DNA from: Candidatus Halobonum tyrrellensis G22
Lineage (GTDB): Archaea > Halobacteriota > Halobacteria > Halobacteriales > Haloferacaceae
Direction of reading: 5' to 3'
Assembly (NCBI RefSeq): GCF_000495475.1
Contig: NZ_ASGZ01000060.1
Location: forward strand, 62,001-126,000
Length of the DNA stretch: 64,000 nt
In this document: positions 33,605-43,467 of the stretch, one piece after another
How the letters are laid out: every line of letters starts with the position of its first letter
Numbering within the stretch: position 1 is the stretch's first letter
Notes under the pieces: model-generated
The model's input: only the letters and a program-made list of their open reading frames with translations
The model's database searches: none
What the model was told of the DNA's origin: nothing
Program-made: the position numbers and the translations under genes

Positions 33605-34888
33605 TCAGTCGATCTCCAGGCGCCGCTTGTCGCGGACCGCGTCGGCCTCCGCGAACTCGCCGCCGCCGAGCAGTCCCCGCGCCGCCTTCTTCCCCCACTC
33701 CACCGCGGGCTGGGTGAACGTCGACACGTCCGCGAGTTCGCCGTACAGCACGCACGCCGCCTCCATCGCGTACAGGAGTTCGCCCAGCCCGCGCTCGTCG
33801 ACCCGGTCTACCTCCAGCCGGACGTTCTCGCGGCCCGCGGCGGCGAGACTCGCCTCCGTCGCGCGGAACTCCGCGTCGAGGAGTTCGCCGAGCGACGACC
33901 CGCCGAGGTACGACAGCCCCTCCAGGTCCGTCTCGGGGATCGGGGTGTCAGACCGCTCCGTCGGGCGGACGAGCGTCACCAGTTTGTCCGCGGGCCCCGC
34001 GCGGTACAGTTGGAGTTGGGAGTGCTGGTCGGTCGCGCCGAGCGCCCGCGCGGGGGTCTGCCCGCGGCCGTCCTTCCCGAGCGACTCGGCCCACAGTTGG
34101 GCGAACCACTCCGCGAACCGTTCGAGCGACTCGGCGTACGGCATCATCGCGTCGACGGCCGCCCCGCGTTCGGCGAGCGCGTACGACGTCGCGCCGTAGG
34201 CGTACGCGGGCGAGTCGTACAGCGACCCCGAGAGCTTCTCCGCCTCCGCGGCGCCGCCCGCGAGGAGCGCCTCGATATCGTGACCCGACACGGCGGCCGC
34301 GAACAGCCCCACGGGCGACAGCGCCGAAAAGCGGCCCGGAACGCCGTCCGGCACGTCGAGTGCGGGCAGGTCGTGTCGGTCGGCGAGCGACCGGAGGTTC
34401 CCCTCCGCGCCGGTCGTGACGACGGTCCGTTCGGTCCAGTCGACGCCCGCATCGTCCATCGCCTCCCGGACCACGAGGAAGTTCGACAGCGTCTCCGCGG
34501 TCGTGCCCGACCGGGAGACGACGTTGACGACGGTCTCCGAGAGGTCGACCCGGTCACAGAGCGCGGACACCCACTCGGGGTCGACGTTGTCGAGGTAGTA
34601 CGCGTCGACCGGCGAGTCGAGCGCGTCGGTGATCGTCGCCGCGCCGAGCGCGCTCCCGCCGATACCCACCGTGAACAGGCTCTCGGGGTCGAACCCGGCG
34701 GCGACTCGCTCGACGGGGTCGGGGTCGCACGTCTCGGGCAGGTTCAACGCGGCGTAGCCGTGCGCCCCGTCGGCCCGGCCGCGCTCGACCCGTTCGTGGG
34801 CGCTCGCCACCCGGTCGTCGACGTCGTCGAGCGCCGCCCGGTCGAGCCCGAGCGCCCCGTCCAGCGCGTTGCCGATGTCCGCGTGCAT
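33605..34888 (-). CDS. pgi: Glucose-6-phosphate isomerase
   Basis: It interconverts glucose-6-phosphate and fructose-6-phosphate. The 427-residue protein is of the conventional PGI fold, not the cupin type: FTVGIGGSALGAATITDAL, NVVSRSGTTAETLSNFLV, and DGRGQTPARALGATDQHSQL with the catalytic residues, plus GKKAARGLL at the end. The ATG at 34888 is the only good start. It leads an operon with the CPBP protease. Confidence 0.93.
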   Translation of the reverse strand: MHADIGNALDGALGLDRAALDDVDDRVASAHERVERGRADGAHGYAALNLPETCDPDPVERVAAGFDPESLFTVGIGGSALGAATITDALDSPVDAYYLDNVDPEWVSALCDRVDLSETVVNVVSRSGTTAETLSNFLVVREAMDDAGVDWTERTVVTTGAEGNLRSLADRHDLPALDVPDGVPGRFSALSPVGLFAAAVSGHDIEALLAGGAAEAEKLSGSLYDSPAYAYGATSYALAERGAAVDAMMPYAESLERFAEWFAQLWAESLGKDGRGQTPARALGATDQHSQLQLYRAGPADKLVTLVRPTERSDTPIPETDLEGLSYLGGSSLGELLDAEFRATEASLAAAGRENVRLEVDRVDERGLGELLYAMEAACVLYGELADVSTFTQPAVEWGKKAARGLLGGGEFAEADAVRDKRRLEID

Positions 34889-35033
34889 ACGAACTCTGGG
34901 GAGGGCCGGCCCGAAAACCGTTACCGTCCGACGGGGTCGCGCGGACTCGCGGGGAGAGTCGCGACCCGGCGGGCGCCCGGCGCGTCGCCCGCGTGACGCG
35001 GGGTTTAGGGTCGCCCGCCGCGTACCCCCGTCG

Positions 35034-35633
35034 ATGACGGAGGAGTCACGCCCGGCGGGGACCGCCGACGCCGCGGAGTCGGCCGACGCGGCCGACCCGG
35101 ACCGCGAGCGGTCGTACGGCGGCGTCGTCGGCGCGTTCCCCTACGCGTTCCGGTCGAGCGAGTCGTGGCTGTTCCGGTCGTACGCACTCGTCGGCGGCGC
35201 CGCCGCGGCCGCGCTCGCGGTGCTGTTCGCGCTCGCGCTGGTCCAGTTGATGGGCGCCACCGCGGAGGCGCGGTTCTCCGTGGTCCGCGCGTTCTTCATC
35301 CTCGTGGGGCTTGCGGCCGTCGCGCCGACGGTCGGGCCGGTGCTGTTCGTCGCGCGCGCACACCGCCGCGGCGACCCGGTCCCCTCCCGGGCGTACGACG
35401 CCGCGCTCGGGGTCGCGGGCTACGTCTTCCTGCTCAGCCTCTATCTCGGGGTGGTCGCCGCGATGCCGGCGACGTTCCAACTCGACGGCGAGACGGTGGC
35501 TCGCCCGCCGCCGTCGGGCGCGTTCGCGCCCGCGGTCGGGTTCCTCTACGCGCTCCCGTCGGTCGCGGGGCTGGTCGTCCCGACGCTCGGCGCGGCGCTC
35601 GTCGTCGGGGTCCACCGGCTGTTCCGGTCGTGA
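35034..35633 (+). CDS. Conserved haloarchaeal membrane protein, unknown function
   Basis: A 199-residue protein with an acidic Ala/Asp-rich N-terminus (about residues 1-27) and four or five hydrophobic segments between residues 50 and 195. SYGGVVGAFPYAFRSSESWL just before the first segment is distinctive. I see no catalytic motif. It starts at ATG 35034, divergent from pgi with 145 bases between, and is convergent with the flippase gene. Confidence 0.75.
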   Translation: MTEESRPAGTADAAESADAADPDRERSYGGVVGAFPYAFRSSESWLFRSYALVGGAAAAALAVLFALALVQLMGATAEARFSVVRAFFILVGLAAVAPTVGPVLFVARAHRRGDPVPSRAYDAALGVAGYVFLLSLYLGVVAAMPATFQLDGETVARPPPSGAFAPAVGFLYALPSVAGLVVPTLGAALVVGVHRLFRS

Positions 35634-35657
35634 GTCCCGGCGCGGTCGTTTCCCCTC

Positions 35658-37166
35658 TCACCGAACGCTGTTCTGAACCGCCGTGTACATCTCGTCGAGT
35701 CCGATCCCGAGTCGGCGCTCCAGTCCGAGCATGACGGCCGCGTACACGACCGCACCGGTGATGACTAGGAGGATCAGTTCGGCGATAGCAGGTACGCCGA
35801 CGATCCGGTCTCGCACGAGAAGCACGACTCCGCCCATGACCGCACTCCCGAACAGGGGGAACGAGAGGAGACGGGCGAACGCCCGGAACTCGCCGTCGAC
35901 GCTCCGGACCGCGGCGTAGCTGGCGACCGGTGCCGCGATGCCGGCGTGTCCGAGGACCACGGCCGCGACCCCCGGGAGCCCGAACCGCTGTGCCGCCGGG
36001 TAGATGAATGGGACGAGTAGCGCGAGCTTCAACAGCCGGACCTTTGTGTCGAGGTCGGGGCGGTTGACCGCGCGGAACAACGGGACGGTCGCCGACCGAA
36101 ACGACCGGAGCGCCGCGTACGCCGCCAGCAACTGCATCGGGACGACGGCGGCACCCCACCCCGAACCGAGCACGACCGGGACGAACAGCGGGGCTACGAC
36201 GCCGATCCCCACGGCGGCGGGAAACGACACCAGCGTGATCAGCCGGACGGTCGTGAAGTACCCCTCCCGGAGCGACTCGACGTTCCCCTGAACCTTCGAG
36301 TAGGCCGGGAACGCGACCCGCTGTATCGGGTGGGTGATCTCCGTGGTCGGGGCGTTCGACACCCGGTAGGCGAGCTGATAGACGCCGAGCGCGTACGACC
36401 CGAGTGCCCACCCGACGAACGCGTCGTCGCCCTCGTTGATCAGGAACATCAACGCCTCCGATCCGAACACCCACTTGCCGTAGTCGAACAGCTCCGCTGC
36501 CGCCTCGCGGTCGAACCGCGGGCGGGGGCGATACGGGTGGATCGCGTACGACGCGGCGGTCGAGACGACCTGCGAGGCGAGGGTCGCGAACACCAGTGCC
36601 CACACCGACCGCGTCGCGTAGCCGTACCCCACGCCCACGAGGACGAACGCGACCCGCCCCGAGAAGTTGTACGCCACGTCCCGCCGGAAGTCGAGGTCCT
36701 TCACGAAGTAGACGACGCCGGGATTCGTGACCCCCTCGACGAGCGGCAGGAGCGCGAACACTCGGAGGATCTCGGCCACCAGCGGCTCGCCGAAGAACGA
36801 CGCCACCAGCGGGGCCGCGAGAAACAGGACCGCGGCGATCAGGAGCCCGCGGACGAGTTCGACCGTCCACACCGTGTCGAGGTAGGCGTCGACGTCGTCC
36901 TCCCGTCGCTGGATCAGCGCGGTGTCTAACCCGAGTTTGGTGAGCCGACGGAGCGCCGAACGCGTGACCAGCGCGAGTCCGAGTATCCCGAACGCGGTCG
37001 GGGCGAGCAGGCGCGCCAGGAAGAGCACGGTCCCCAACTGGAGGAGGCGGTCGGCGACGTTGTACAGTCCGAGCCACAGCCCCCCGGTGACGGACCGGTC
37101 GGTGATGTCCTCGCCCGCCGAGAGCGCGCGTCGAACCGCCGCCAGGAGTCGCTTACCAGGCGACAC
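35658..37166 (-). CDS. Polysaccharide/oligosaccharide flippase (Wzx-type)
   Basis: A 502-residue membrane protein with about 12-14 hydrophobic segments, of the MOP/polysaccharide-synthesis flippase family. Typical features are VTGGLWLGLYNVADRLLQLG at the start, LTKLGLDTALIQRREDDVDA, and DYGKWVFGSEALMFLINEGD before the second half. It would move lipid-linked sugars across the membrane for glycan or N-glycan assembly. I chose the GTG at 37166, which overlaps the upstream gene by 14 bases; an ATG at 37223 would overlap by 71. No glycosyltransferase is adjacent. Confidence 0.85.
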   Translation of the reverse strand: MSPGKRLLAAVRRALSAGEDITDRSVTGGLWLGLYNVADRLLQLGTVLFLARLLAPTAFGILGLALVTRSALRRLTKLGLDTALIQRREDDVDAYLDTVWTVELVRGLLIAAVLFLAAPLVASFFGEPLVAEILRVFALLPLVEGVTNPGVVYFVKDLDFRRDVAYNFSGRVAFVLVGVGYGYATRSVWALVFATLASQVVSTAASYAIHPYRPRPRFDREAAAELFDYGKWVFGSEALMFLINEGDDAFVGWALGSYALGVYQLAYRVSNAPTTEITHPIQRVAFPAYSKVQGNVESLREGYFTTVRLITLVSFPAAVGIGVVAPLFVPVVLGSGWGAAVVPMQLLAAYAALRSFRSATVPLFRAVNRPDLDTKVRLLKLALLVPFIYPAAQRFGLPGVAAVVLGHAGIAAPVASYAAVRSVDGEFRAFARLLSFPLFGSAVMGGVVLLVRDRIVGVPAIAELILLVITGAVVYAAVMLGLERRLGIGLDEMYTAVQNSVR

Positions 37167-38073
37167 TGAACGGTTCTCCCGGCGCGTCGTCCGAACGCAG
37201 TCCTGGCCGGCTCTCGCCGTCACACCGGGCGGACGAGCCGGTATCCGACCCGCGGGACCGGTCGCGGTCCGCGACCCACTGGGCGTGTCTGACGGCGACC
37301 GCGACCGGAACGTAGTCGACCCCGAGGAGTTTGGCGATCGAGAGGCGGTGGCGACCTGTCACGAACAGGGGGTGGCCGTCGCGTCCGATATCGACCAGGA
37401 TCTCGTTCTCCATCACCTGCCGGAGGGTCAACCGCTTCTCTCCCCGCGCGTTGAGTTCGCGCATCGACACACAGCCACGCCCGCGCATATCCTCGTAGAG
37501 CCGGTCGAGCTTCCGACAGTGGGCGTTGATCTCGTCGACGGTCGAGCAGTGCTGCCAGACGGAGCCGCTTGTCCCGTCGTCTCTCGCTCGAGCCGCCACT
37601 TCGCGGACGAACTCGGTCTCTTCCCACGGGACGCCGTCGTCGAAGTGCGCCTCCAGACACTGGTACACCGGGGCATCCTCGAACCGGTCGCCGAGGTAGA
37701 CCGACGGCTCCGGTCCCTCGTAGGAGGGGTCGACCGGCGGGCGGTCGCGGCGGTCCCAGTCACCGTCCATTATCCGGCCGATATCGCTCCACCGACCGGA
37801 CCAGACCGGGAACTCTCGACCGGTAAAGCGCGTGATTCGCGTCGGGTCGACGCGGACGAGACCGAACGGGTCGACCGGCGGGTCGACGTAGTCGGACGAG
37901 GCGTACCGGAGGTGTCGGTGGACTGCGGGGGCGACCCGCCAGTAAGCGCCGGCGACGGGCGTGTCCAGTACGGCGGCCCGGAACGCCGGGCCCGCGAGCG
38001 ACCCTACCACCGGGAGGTCGAGCGCGGTGGCGGCGGTCCCCGTCAGTGCCATCCGCGCTCGCCCACTCGCCAT
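37153..38073 (-). CDS. ParB/sulfiredoxin-like domain protein co-transcribed with a flippase
   Basis: A 306-residue soluble protein. The recognisable part is residues ~225-275: LVDIGRDGHPLFVTGRHRLS then IAKLLGVDYVPVAV, the ParB-N (ParB/Srx) pattern with its GRHRL motif, which binds nucleotides in ParB relatives. The N-terminal 220 residues match no family I know, apart from the acidic VYQCLEAHFDDGVPWEETEF. It overlaps the flippase start by 14 bases, so the two proteins are made together. A role in glycan assembly is inferred from the context only. The start may be ATG 38073 or GTG 38079. Confidence 0.7.
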   Translation of the reverse strand: MASGRARMALTGTAATALDLPVVGSLAGPAFRAAVLDTPVAGAYWRVAPAVHRHLRYASSDYVDPPVDPFGLVRVDPTRITRFTGREFPVWSGRWSDIGRIMDGDWDRRDRPPVDPSYEGPEPSVYLGDRFEDAPVYQCLEAHFDDGVPWEETEFVREVAARARDDGTSGSVWQHCSTVDEINAHCRKLDRLYEDMRGRGCVSMRELNARGEKRLTLRQVMENEILVDIGRDGHPLFVTGRHRLSIAKLLGVDYVPVAVAVRHAQWVADRDRSRGSDTGSSARCDGESRPGLRSDDAPGEPFSVAW

Positions 38074-38430
38074 CTCCACCGCACACGAAACCGCTCCTCC
38101 AGGACGACGAGGTCCCTCACTCGGTGGTCAAGTGCCGACGCGAGGTCGAATGCCGCCATCGTCCCCCGCTCCATTGCGCTATATATTCAAACTTGTGAAA
38201 TGACGGCTGTGGAGGCGCGCCCACTGCGCTTCCGGGGCCGTACGGTCGATCGGTCGACCGACGACACGAACCATCCCCACCGGTGTTCCCCTCCCGTTCT
38301 CGGCGCCACCGCCGGTAGTGTTCCCCCCGTGCGGCGGTCACGGACCACCGTGTTTCGGGTGTCGTTCGACGGCGCACTCACTCCCAGGCCCGACGCGGCG
38401 GCTCGCCGGGATCAGTGGGGGTGGCCGGCG
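38074..38430. other. Promoter region of the ParB-like/flippase operon
   Basis: These 357 bases separate the end of the rhamnosidase gene from the ParB-like gene on the same strand. There is an AT-rich island at 38180-38189. The remainder is moderately GC-rich with no plausible gene on either strand. Its lower GC than the neighbourhood, and the accessory genes on both sides, hint at acquired DNA. Confidence 0.5.
38180..38189 (-). promoter_or_regulatory. TATA box for the ParB-like/flippase operon
   Basis: Read on the minus strand this is GAATATATAG, one of the best TATA boxes in the window. It would give a leader of about 75 bases before the ParB-like start. Confidence 0.6.
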
Positions 38431-41400
38431 TCACGCTGTCTCGACTTCCACCGCGAACTCGTAGTCGCCCGCGCCCACGTCGACGACCAGTTCACCGTCC
38501 GCGCGTTCGACCGCCCGGACGCCCGGGCGCTCGTCGACCGGGTCGCCAGCCTCGGTGACCGCGGCGTCGGCCGCGCCCGGGAGCCGCACCGTCGCCCGCG
38601 TGTTCCACGGAACGGTCACCGCGAGGTCGTAGCCGTCGCGCTCGCCCCCCTCGTCGTCGCCCTCCGTCCGCTCCCACGCGACCGCGAGTTCGCCCGCGCG
38701 GGTGTCGACGCTCGCGGAGACCCACGACAGGTCGTCGACGAGCGACGGCGCGACGGTGACGCGCTCGGTCGCCGGGCGGTCGTCGAACCGGATCCCCGCG
38801 AGCGCCTCGTAGAGGAACTCCGAGACGTGGGTGAACGGCGAGTGGTTGAGCGAGTTCATCCCCGAGCCGACGCTGTCGTCGGAGTCCCATCGCTCCCACA
38901 CCGTCGTCGCCCCCTGTTTCACCATGTACACCCACCCCGGCCGCTCGGGCTGGCTCGCCACCTCGTAGGCGAGGTCCGCGTAGCCGTGGTCCGCGAGCGC
39001 GTGTAACAGCGCGCGCGTGCCCAGAAAGCCCGTCTTGAGCCGCCGCCCGTCCGCCCGCACCGTCTCGGCGAGCGTCTCGGCGACCGCCGCCTCCTCGCCG
39101 TCGGGAACCAGCCCCACGAACAGCGGCACCGCCGTCGACGCCTGCGTCCCCGGCTCGTAGACCCCCGCGTCGGCGTCGAAGTAGCGGTCGTTGAACGCCT
39201 CTTTGATCCCCGCTGCCCGCTCGCGGTACGTCGCGGCGTCCGCCTCGTTCCCGACCACTGCCGCGACCCGCGCGAACGTCTCCGTCGCGCGGTAGTGGAA
39301 CGCGGTGGCGAACAGTTCGACCGGGAGTCCCCGCCGGCCGTCCGTGTTCTCGAACGCGAGCCAGTCGCCGTACTTGCCGTACCGCTCGGGCACCAGCCCC
39401 TCGTCGGCCACCGCGTGCCAGTAGTCGACGTACGCGCGCATCGACTCGTACCCCTCCCGGAGCACCGCCTCGTCGCCGTCGTGCCGGTAGAGGTTCCACG
39501 GCACCGTGACGCGCGTCACCGACCACGAGGGGTCCGCCGGGTCGGTCCCGCCCTTGTCGGGGACGACGTCCGGGACGTACCCCATCGGCGACGCGGCGTC
39601 GTCGTGGTCCGCGAGCCACTTCTCGCCGAACCGGAGCGCGTCGAAGTTGTACAGCAGCGCCCGGTTGGACAGTTGGGCGTCGCCGGTCCACCCGAACCGC
39701 TCGTCGCGCTGCGGGCAGTCCTCGGGCACCGAGTGGGTGTTCCCCCGTAACCCCCAGACCGCGTTGTGCTGGACCCGGTTCAGGTCGGGGTTCGAACACG
39801 CGAACTCGCCGCGGCGGTCCATCGCGGTGTGGACCGCCTTCGCGGTCACCGTCTCGGGGTCGAACCCGTCGGGCGCGCCCGACACCTGCGCGTACCGGAA
39901 GCCGTGGTAGGTGAACCGCGGTTCGTACGTCTCCTCGTCGCCGCCGCGCGCGACGTACGTGTCCGCCGCGTCCGCGGTTCGGAGGTCCGTCGTCGAGAGG
40001 TCCCCCTCGTCGGTCAGCGCCTCCGCGTGCCGGAGGGTCACCTCGTCGCCCGCGTCCGCGCCGCCGAGTTCGACCGCCAGCCAGCCGGTGAGATTCTGCC
40101 CGAAGTCGAGTATCGGTCCCGCGGGGTGGTCGTGGACCGCCTCCGGTTCGAACGTCTCGACGACGCCCATCGGCTCGATCCGCTCGGGTTCGAGCGCGCC
40201 GCCCGGCGGGTCGACGACCGCCGCCTGGTCCCAGTCGGCGTCGTCGAACCCGGGCTCCGCCCAGCCGTCGCGCTCGCGCCGGGCGTCGTAGCGCTCGCCG
40301 TCGTAGATGTCGTTGTCGACGACGGGGCTCTCGGCCGCCCGCCAGTCGCCGTCCGTCGTCACCGTCCGCGTCCGCCCGTCGGCGAGTTCGACCACGAGCG
40401 TCACCCGCGCGCGCGGCGCCCCGTCGGCGACCCAGTGGGCGCTCCGCTTCGAGAACCATCCCCGACCCAGCCACAGCCCGAACGCGTTCGCTCCTTCCGA
40501 TACGCGGTCGGTCACGTCGTGGGTCGTCGTGAGCACGCGCCGCTCGTAGTCGGTCCACGCGGGGTCGAGCCGTCGTTCGCCGACCCGCTCGCCGTCGACG
40601 TACACCTCGCCGTAGCCGACCGCCGCGACGTGTGCGCGCGCCGAGCGCACCGCGCCGTCGAGGTGGAACTCGGTCCGCAGGAGGGGGGAGGTGGACGCGA
40701 GTTCGGACTCGGGCGCTCCCCCCGTCAGGTAGTCGCGGCCCCACGCCTCGCTCTCGACGGACGACGAGGCGGTCACCGGCCGTTCGGCCGCCGCGTCGCC
40801 GTCCCCGTCGGCGGTCCGGACCGTCACCCCCGCGAGCGCGAAACAGCGCCACGGCTCCGTCTCGGCCGTCCGGCGGCCGTCGCCGCCCGCCCACCCGCTC
40901 GACCCGGGCGCCACCCGGTCCAACTCGGTCGCGGTTACGCGGACGTACCGCCCGGTCGCGTCGGCGTCGTGGGTCCGCGACCGGGTCGGGTCGGGGTCCT
41001 CCGCGCCGTCCGCGTCGCCCGTCTCGTCCCCCTCGGAGTCGAACGCGCCGCTTTCGGGGTCTGTCGGTCCCACCTCGGCGACGACCGTCGCGTCCGCGAA
41101 GTCGGCGTCGTCGGCCACCTCGACCCGGTAGGCGTCGGGGAAGCCGAACCCGGCGACGGCGCTGTCAGACCACGACTGCCCGACGACCGCGCCGTCGGGC
41201 GTCCGGACGACCGTCACCGGGTCCGCCGGGTGGAGACCGACCGCCGACACCGGGCGCCGCCCGCCCAGGTCGACCGTCACCCGTTCGGCGCCGTCCCAGT
41301 CGTCGGCCCGCCACCGTCCCCGCCACCCGTTCGCGTCGCCGCTCCCGGGCTGGTGGGCGACCCACTCGCCGCGCCACTCGGTCGGCCGGAGCGCGGTCGC

Positions 41401-41775
41401 GAACCGCGCGGGCTCCGCCCACGCCGTCCGCTCGCCCGCGTCGGTCCAGACGGCGACCGACCAGTGGTACGTCCCGTCGCCCGCGAGCGGCGGGCCGTCG
41501 TAGCGGACGCCCGCGAACTCGCGGGAGTCGACCCGCCCCGAGTCCCACACGTCGCCGCGGCCGTCGGCCACCGCGTCGGCGTCGCGGCCGACCACGACCC
41601 GGTAGGCCGACTGGGCGGCGCCGCGCCGGTCGGTCGCCAGCCGCCACGAGAAGCGCGGGGCGGCCGTCGGGTCGACGTTCTCGGGGGCGGACTCGTGTTC
41701 GACCCGCAGGTCGGTCGGCCGTCGGTCCGTGTCGGCGCTGCCGGAGATGCCGGAGGTGTCGCTCACGGGAGCCAC
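38431..41775 (-). CDS. Alpha-L-rhamnosidase (GH78)
   Basis: A 1114-residue glycosidase that releases L-rhamnose from oligosaccharides or glycosides. Beta-rich N-terminal domains span about residues 20-560 (PTDLRVEHESAPENVDP is the usual opening). The catalytic (alpha/alpha)6 domain follows, with HSVPEDCPQRDERFGWTGDA near residue 675 holding the acid Asp/Glu residues, and TTVWERWDSDDSVGSGMNSL near 965 holding the second catalytic Glu. A beta-sandwich C-terminal domain ends the protein. Acidic insertions near residues 245-270 are halophilic. There is no signal peptide, so it acts inside the cell on imported sugar. GTG starts at 41775 or 41763 are both possible. It is divergent from an ABC importer that probably brings in its substrate. 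Confidence 0.92.
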   Translation of the reverse strand: MAPVSDTSGISGSADTDRRPTDLRVEHESAPENVDPTAAPRFSWRLATDRRGAAQSAYRVVVGRDADAVADGRGDVWDSGRVDSREFAGVRYDGPPLAGDGTYHWSVAVWTDAGERTAWAEPARFATALRPTEWRGEWVAHQPGSGDANGWRGRWRADDWDGAERVTVDLGGRRPVSAVGLHPADPVTVVRTPDGAVVGQSWSDSAVAGFGFPDAYRVEVADDADFADATVVAEVGPTDPESGAFDSEGDETGDADGAEDPDPTRSRTHDADATGRYVRVTATELDRVAPGSSGWAGGDGRRTAETEPWRCFALAGVTVRTADGDGDAAAERPVTASSSVESEAWGRDYLTGGAPESELASTSPLLRTEFHLDGAVRSARAHVAAVGYGEVYVDGERVGERRLDPAWTDYERRVLTTTHDVTDRVSEGANAFGLWLGRGWFSKRSAHWVADGAPRARVTLVVELADGRTRTVTTDGDWRAAESPVVDNDIYDGERYDARRERDGWAEPGFDDADWDQAAVVDPPGGALEPERIEPMGVVETFEPEAVHDHPAGPILDFGQNLTGWLAVELGGADAGDEVTLRHAEALTDEGDLSTTDLRTADAADTYVARGGDEETYEPRFTYHGFRYAQVSGAPDGFDPETVTAKAVHTAMDRRGEFACSNPDLNRVQHNAVWGLRGNTHSVPEDCPQRDERFGWTGDAQLSNRALLYNFDALRFGEKWLADHDDAASPMGYVPDVVPDKGGTDPADPSWSVTRVTVPWNLYRHDGDEAVLREGYESMRAYVDYWHAVADEGLVPERYGKYGDWLAFENTDGRRGLPVELFATAFHYRATETFARVAAVVGNEADAATYRERAAGIKEAFNDRYFDADAGVYEPGTQASTAVPLFVGLVPDGEEAAVAETLAETVRADGRRLKTGFLGTRALLHALADHGYADLAYEVASQPERPGWVYMVKQGATTVWERWDSDDSVGSGMNSLNHSPFTHVSEFLYEALAGIRFDDRPATERVTVAPSLVDDLSWVSASVDTRAGELAVAWERTEGDDEGGERDGYDLAVTVPWNTRATVRLPGAADAAVTEAGDPVDERPGVRAVERADGELVVDVGAGDYEFAVEVETA

Positions 41776-41955
41776 ACCGCACCCGCGCTACTAACGTGTG
41801 GGGGACGGACCCACGCCGCACGACCCGCACTACGGCCGCCGGGTCGGGCTCCCGCCCACGGGACGGAACTAATCCGGACGTGATACGTCGCGTCCGGCCG
41901 CCACGACGGCGACGTCGGCCGGTCCGCCGTACGAGCCCGATAACTATCCACAACA

Positions 41956-41967
41956 ATTATTATATAC
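41956..41967 (+). promoter_or_regulatory. TATA box for the ABC sugar importer operon
   Basis: ATTATTATATAC, in a clear AT-rich island, lies about 26 bases before the ATG at 41988, so the mRNA is probably leaderless. The palindrome ACAGCTGT follows at 41966-41973 and overlaps the expected start region, a possible control site. The 212-base spacer also serves the divergent rhamnosidase gene. Confidence 0.65.
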
Positions 41968-41987
41968 AGCTGTTCCCTACAGCCGGC

Positions 41988-43385
41988 ATGGGCCGTGACA
42001 CCAATTCTCGCGGACGGGTCGGACGCCGGTCGTACCTTCGCGCCGTCGGTGCGGGCGCGACGGCGGCGGGGCTGGCCGGCTGCGTGGGCAACCTCACCGG
42101 CGGCGGGAGCGGCGAGCCCGGAGGACAGGTCGACGACACCGCGAACCCGACGGGGTCGTACGAGGGCGTCGAACTCAACTTCGCTACGAGTTCCAACTAC
42201 ATCGACGCCTGGAACGACCTGGCCTCGCAGTTCTCCGAGCAGTCGGGCATCGAGGTGGAGGTGACCTCCTACGCGCAAAGCGAGATGCTGACACAGCTTC
42301 TCAACCAGTTCCGCGCGCAGGAGGCGTCGTTCGACGCGTTCATCAGCGACGTGATCTGGACCGGGTCGTTCATGCAACCCGGGTTCGCCGAGGACCTCGG
42401 GCCGTACTTCGACTCGCCGCTCGCGAACGCCGACTACGACTACGACGACCACCTGACCGTCTTCGCCGAGAACTACGGCCAGTGGAACGGCACCCGCTAC
42501 GGCCTGCCGTGGTACGGCGACGTGATGAAACTCTCCGTCCGCAAGGACGTACTGGAGGAACACGCCGACGCCTACGAGAGCGAACACGACGAGTCGATCA
42601 TGCCCGAGATGTTCGGCGGCTACGAGAGCTACGCCAAGTACAACCGGGTCGCGCAGTTCATGCACGACCAGGGGTGGGACATGGGGCTGGAGGGCCAGCG
42701 CGGGTGGAACATCGTCTACTACTACCCCAACCGGTTCGCCGCCGAGACGGGCGAGGCGTCGATGCTCGACGACGACGGCAACTCGCGTCTGGACGCGGAG
42801 GGGGCGACCACCGCGCTCCAACACTACATCGACCAGGTGGAGTGGGCGCGCAACCCGCTGTCGACGGGGTACACCCAGAGCCGCGACCAGTTCCTCGACG
42901 GCAACACCTGGGCGGTCGAGCAGTGGGGCACCGCGACCGCACAGTTCATCGACGAGTGGGGCTGGGAGGAGGGCGTCCGCGTCTCGCTCACCCCCGGCGG
43001 CTACCCCAACCTCGGCGGGTGGGGCGTCCTGCTCAACACCTACTCGAACCAGGAGGTGAAGGACGCCGCCTTCCTGTTCGCCCAGTGGGCCACCTCGAAG
43101 GAGATGGACAAGTACGCGTTCACCGAACACGGCGTCACGCCCACCCGGCGGTCGTCGTTCACCGACGAGATCAAAGAGGAGTACCCCCAGGCGCGCTATC
43201 AGGACCCCGAGGAGAACCCCGGGATCGAACAGCTCTCGCTCCGGCCGCGCAACCCCAGCTACCAGGAACTCGGCGACACGATGCAGGTGCAGATCAGCGA
43301 CGCGCTCTCGGGGAACACCGGCGCCGCCGAGACGATGCAGTCGATCCACGACGAGTGGGAGAGCATCATGAGCGAGAACGAATGA
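41988..43385 (+). CDS. ABC sugar transporter, Tat-exported substrate-binding lipoprotein
   Basis: A 465-residue extracellular solute-binding protein of the sugar (family 1) type. The N-terminus GRRSYLRAVGAGATAAGLAGC is a Tat signal with a lipobox, so Cys33 anchors it in the membrane. A Gly/Ser linker follows, then the binding fold with ELNFATSSNYIDAWNDLASQ, WNGTRYGLPWYGDVMKLSVR and TPTRRSSFTDEI near the end. It starts the four-gene importer operon. Rhamnose-containing oligosaccharides are the likely ligand, from the neighbouring GH78 gene (inference). Confidence 0.92.
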   Translation: MGRDTNSRGRVGRRSYLRAVGAGATAAGLAGCVGNLTGGGSGEPGGQVDDTANPTGSYEGVELNFATSSNYIDAWNDLASQFSEQSGIEVEVTSYAQSEMLTQLLNQFRAQEASFDAFISDVIWTGSFMQPGFAEDLGPYFDSPLANADYDYDDHLTVFAENYGQWNGTRYGLPWYGDVMKLSVRKDVLEEHADAYESEHDESIMPEMFGGYESYAKYNRVAQFMHDQGWDMGLEGQRGWNIVYYYPNRFAAETGEASMLDDDGNSRLDAEGATTALQHYIDQVEWARNPLSTGYTQSRDQFLDGNTWAVEQWGTATAQFIDEWGWEEGVRVSLTPGGYPNLGGWGVLLNTYSNQEVKDAAFLFAQWATSKEMDKYAFTEHGVTPTRRSSFTDEIKEEYPQARYQDPEENPGIEQLSLRPRNPSYQELGDTMQVQISDALSGNTGAAETMQSIHDEWESIMSENE

Positions 43386-43467
43386 CCCCGGGCGCGACCG
43401 ACCGACCCGGCTCCGCACCCGGACCGGTTCCGAGCGACCCGGGACCGACGCCGGTCGGGGCGACGGG

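Noticed and set aside
38080-38430. Short frames in the AT-rich region before the ParB-like gene
   Set aside because: They are basic and low in complexity on both strands, and the region contains a good TATA box, so it reads as promoter DNA.
41763-41775. A single certain start for the rhamnosidase
   Set aside because: GTG codons at 41775 and 41763 are in frame and neither has a clear ribosome-binding site, so I give the longer version and note the other.
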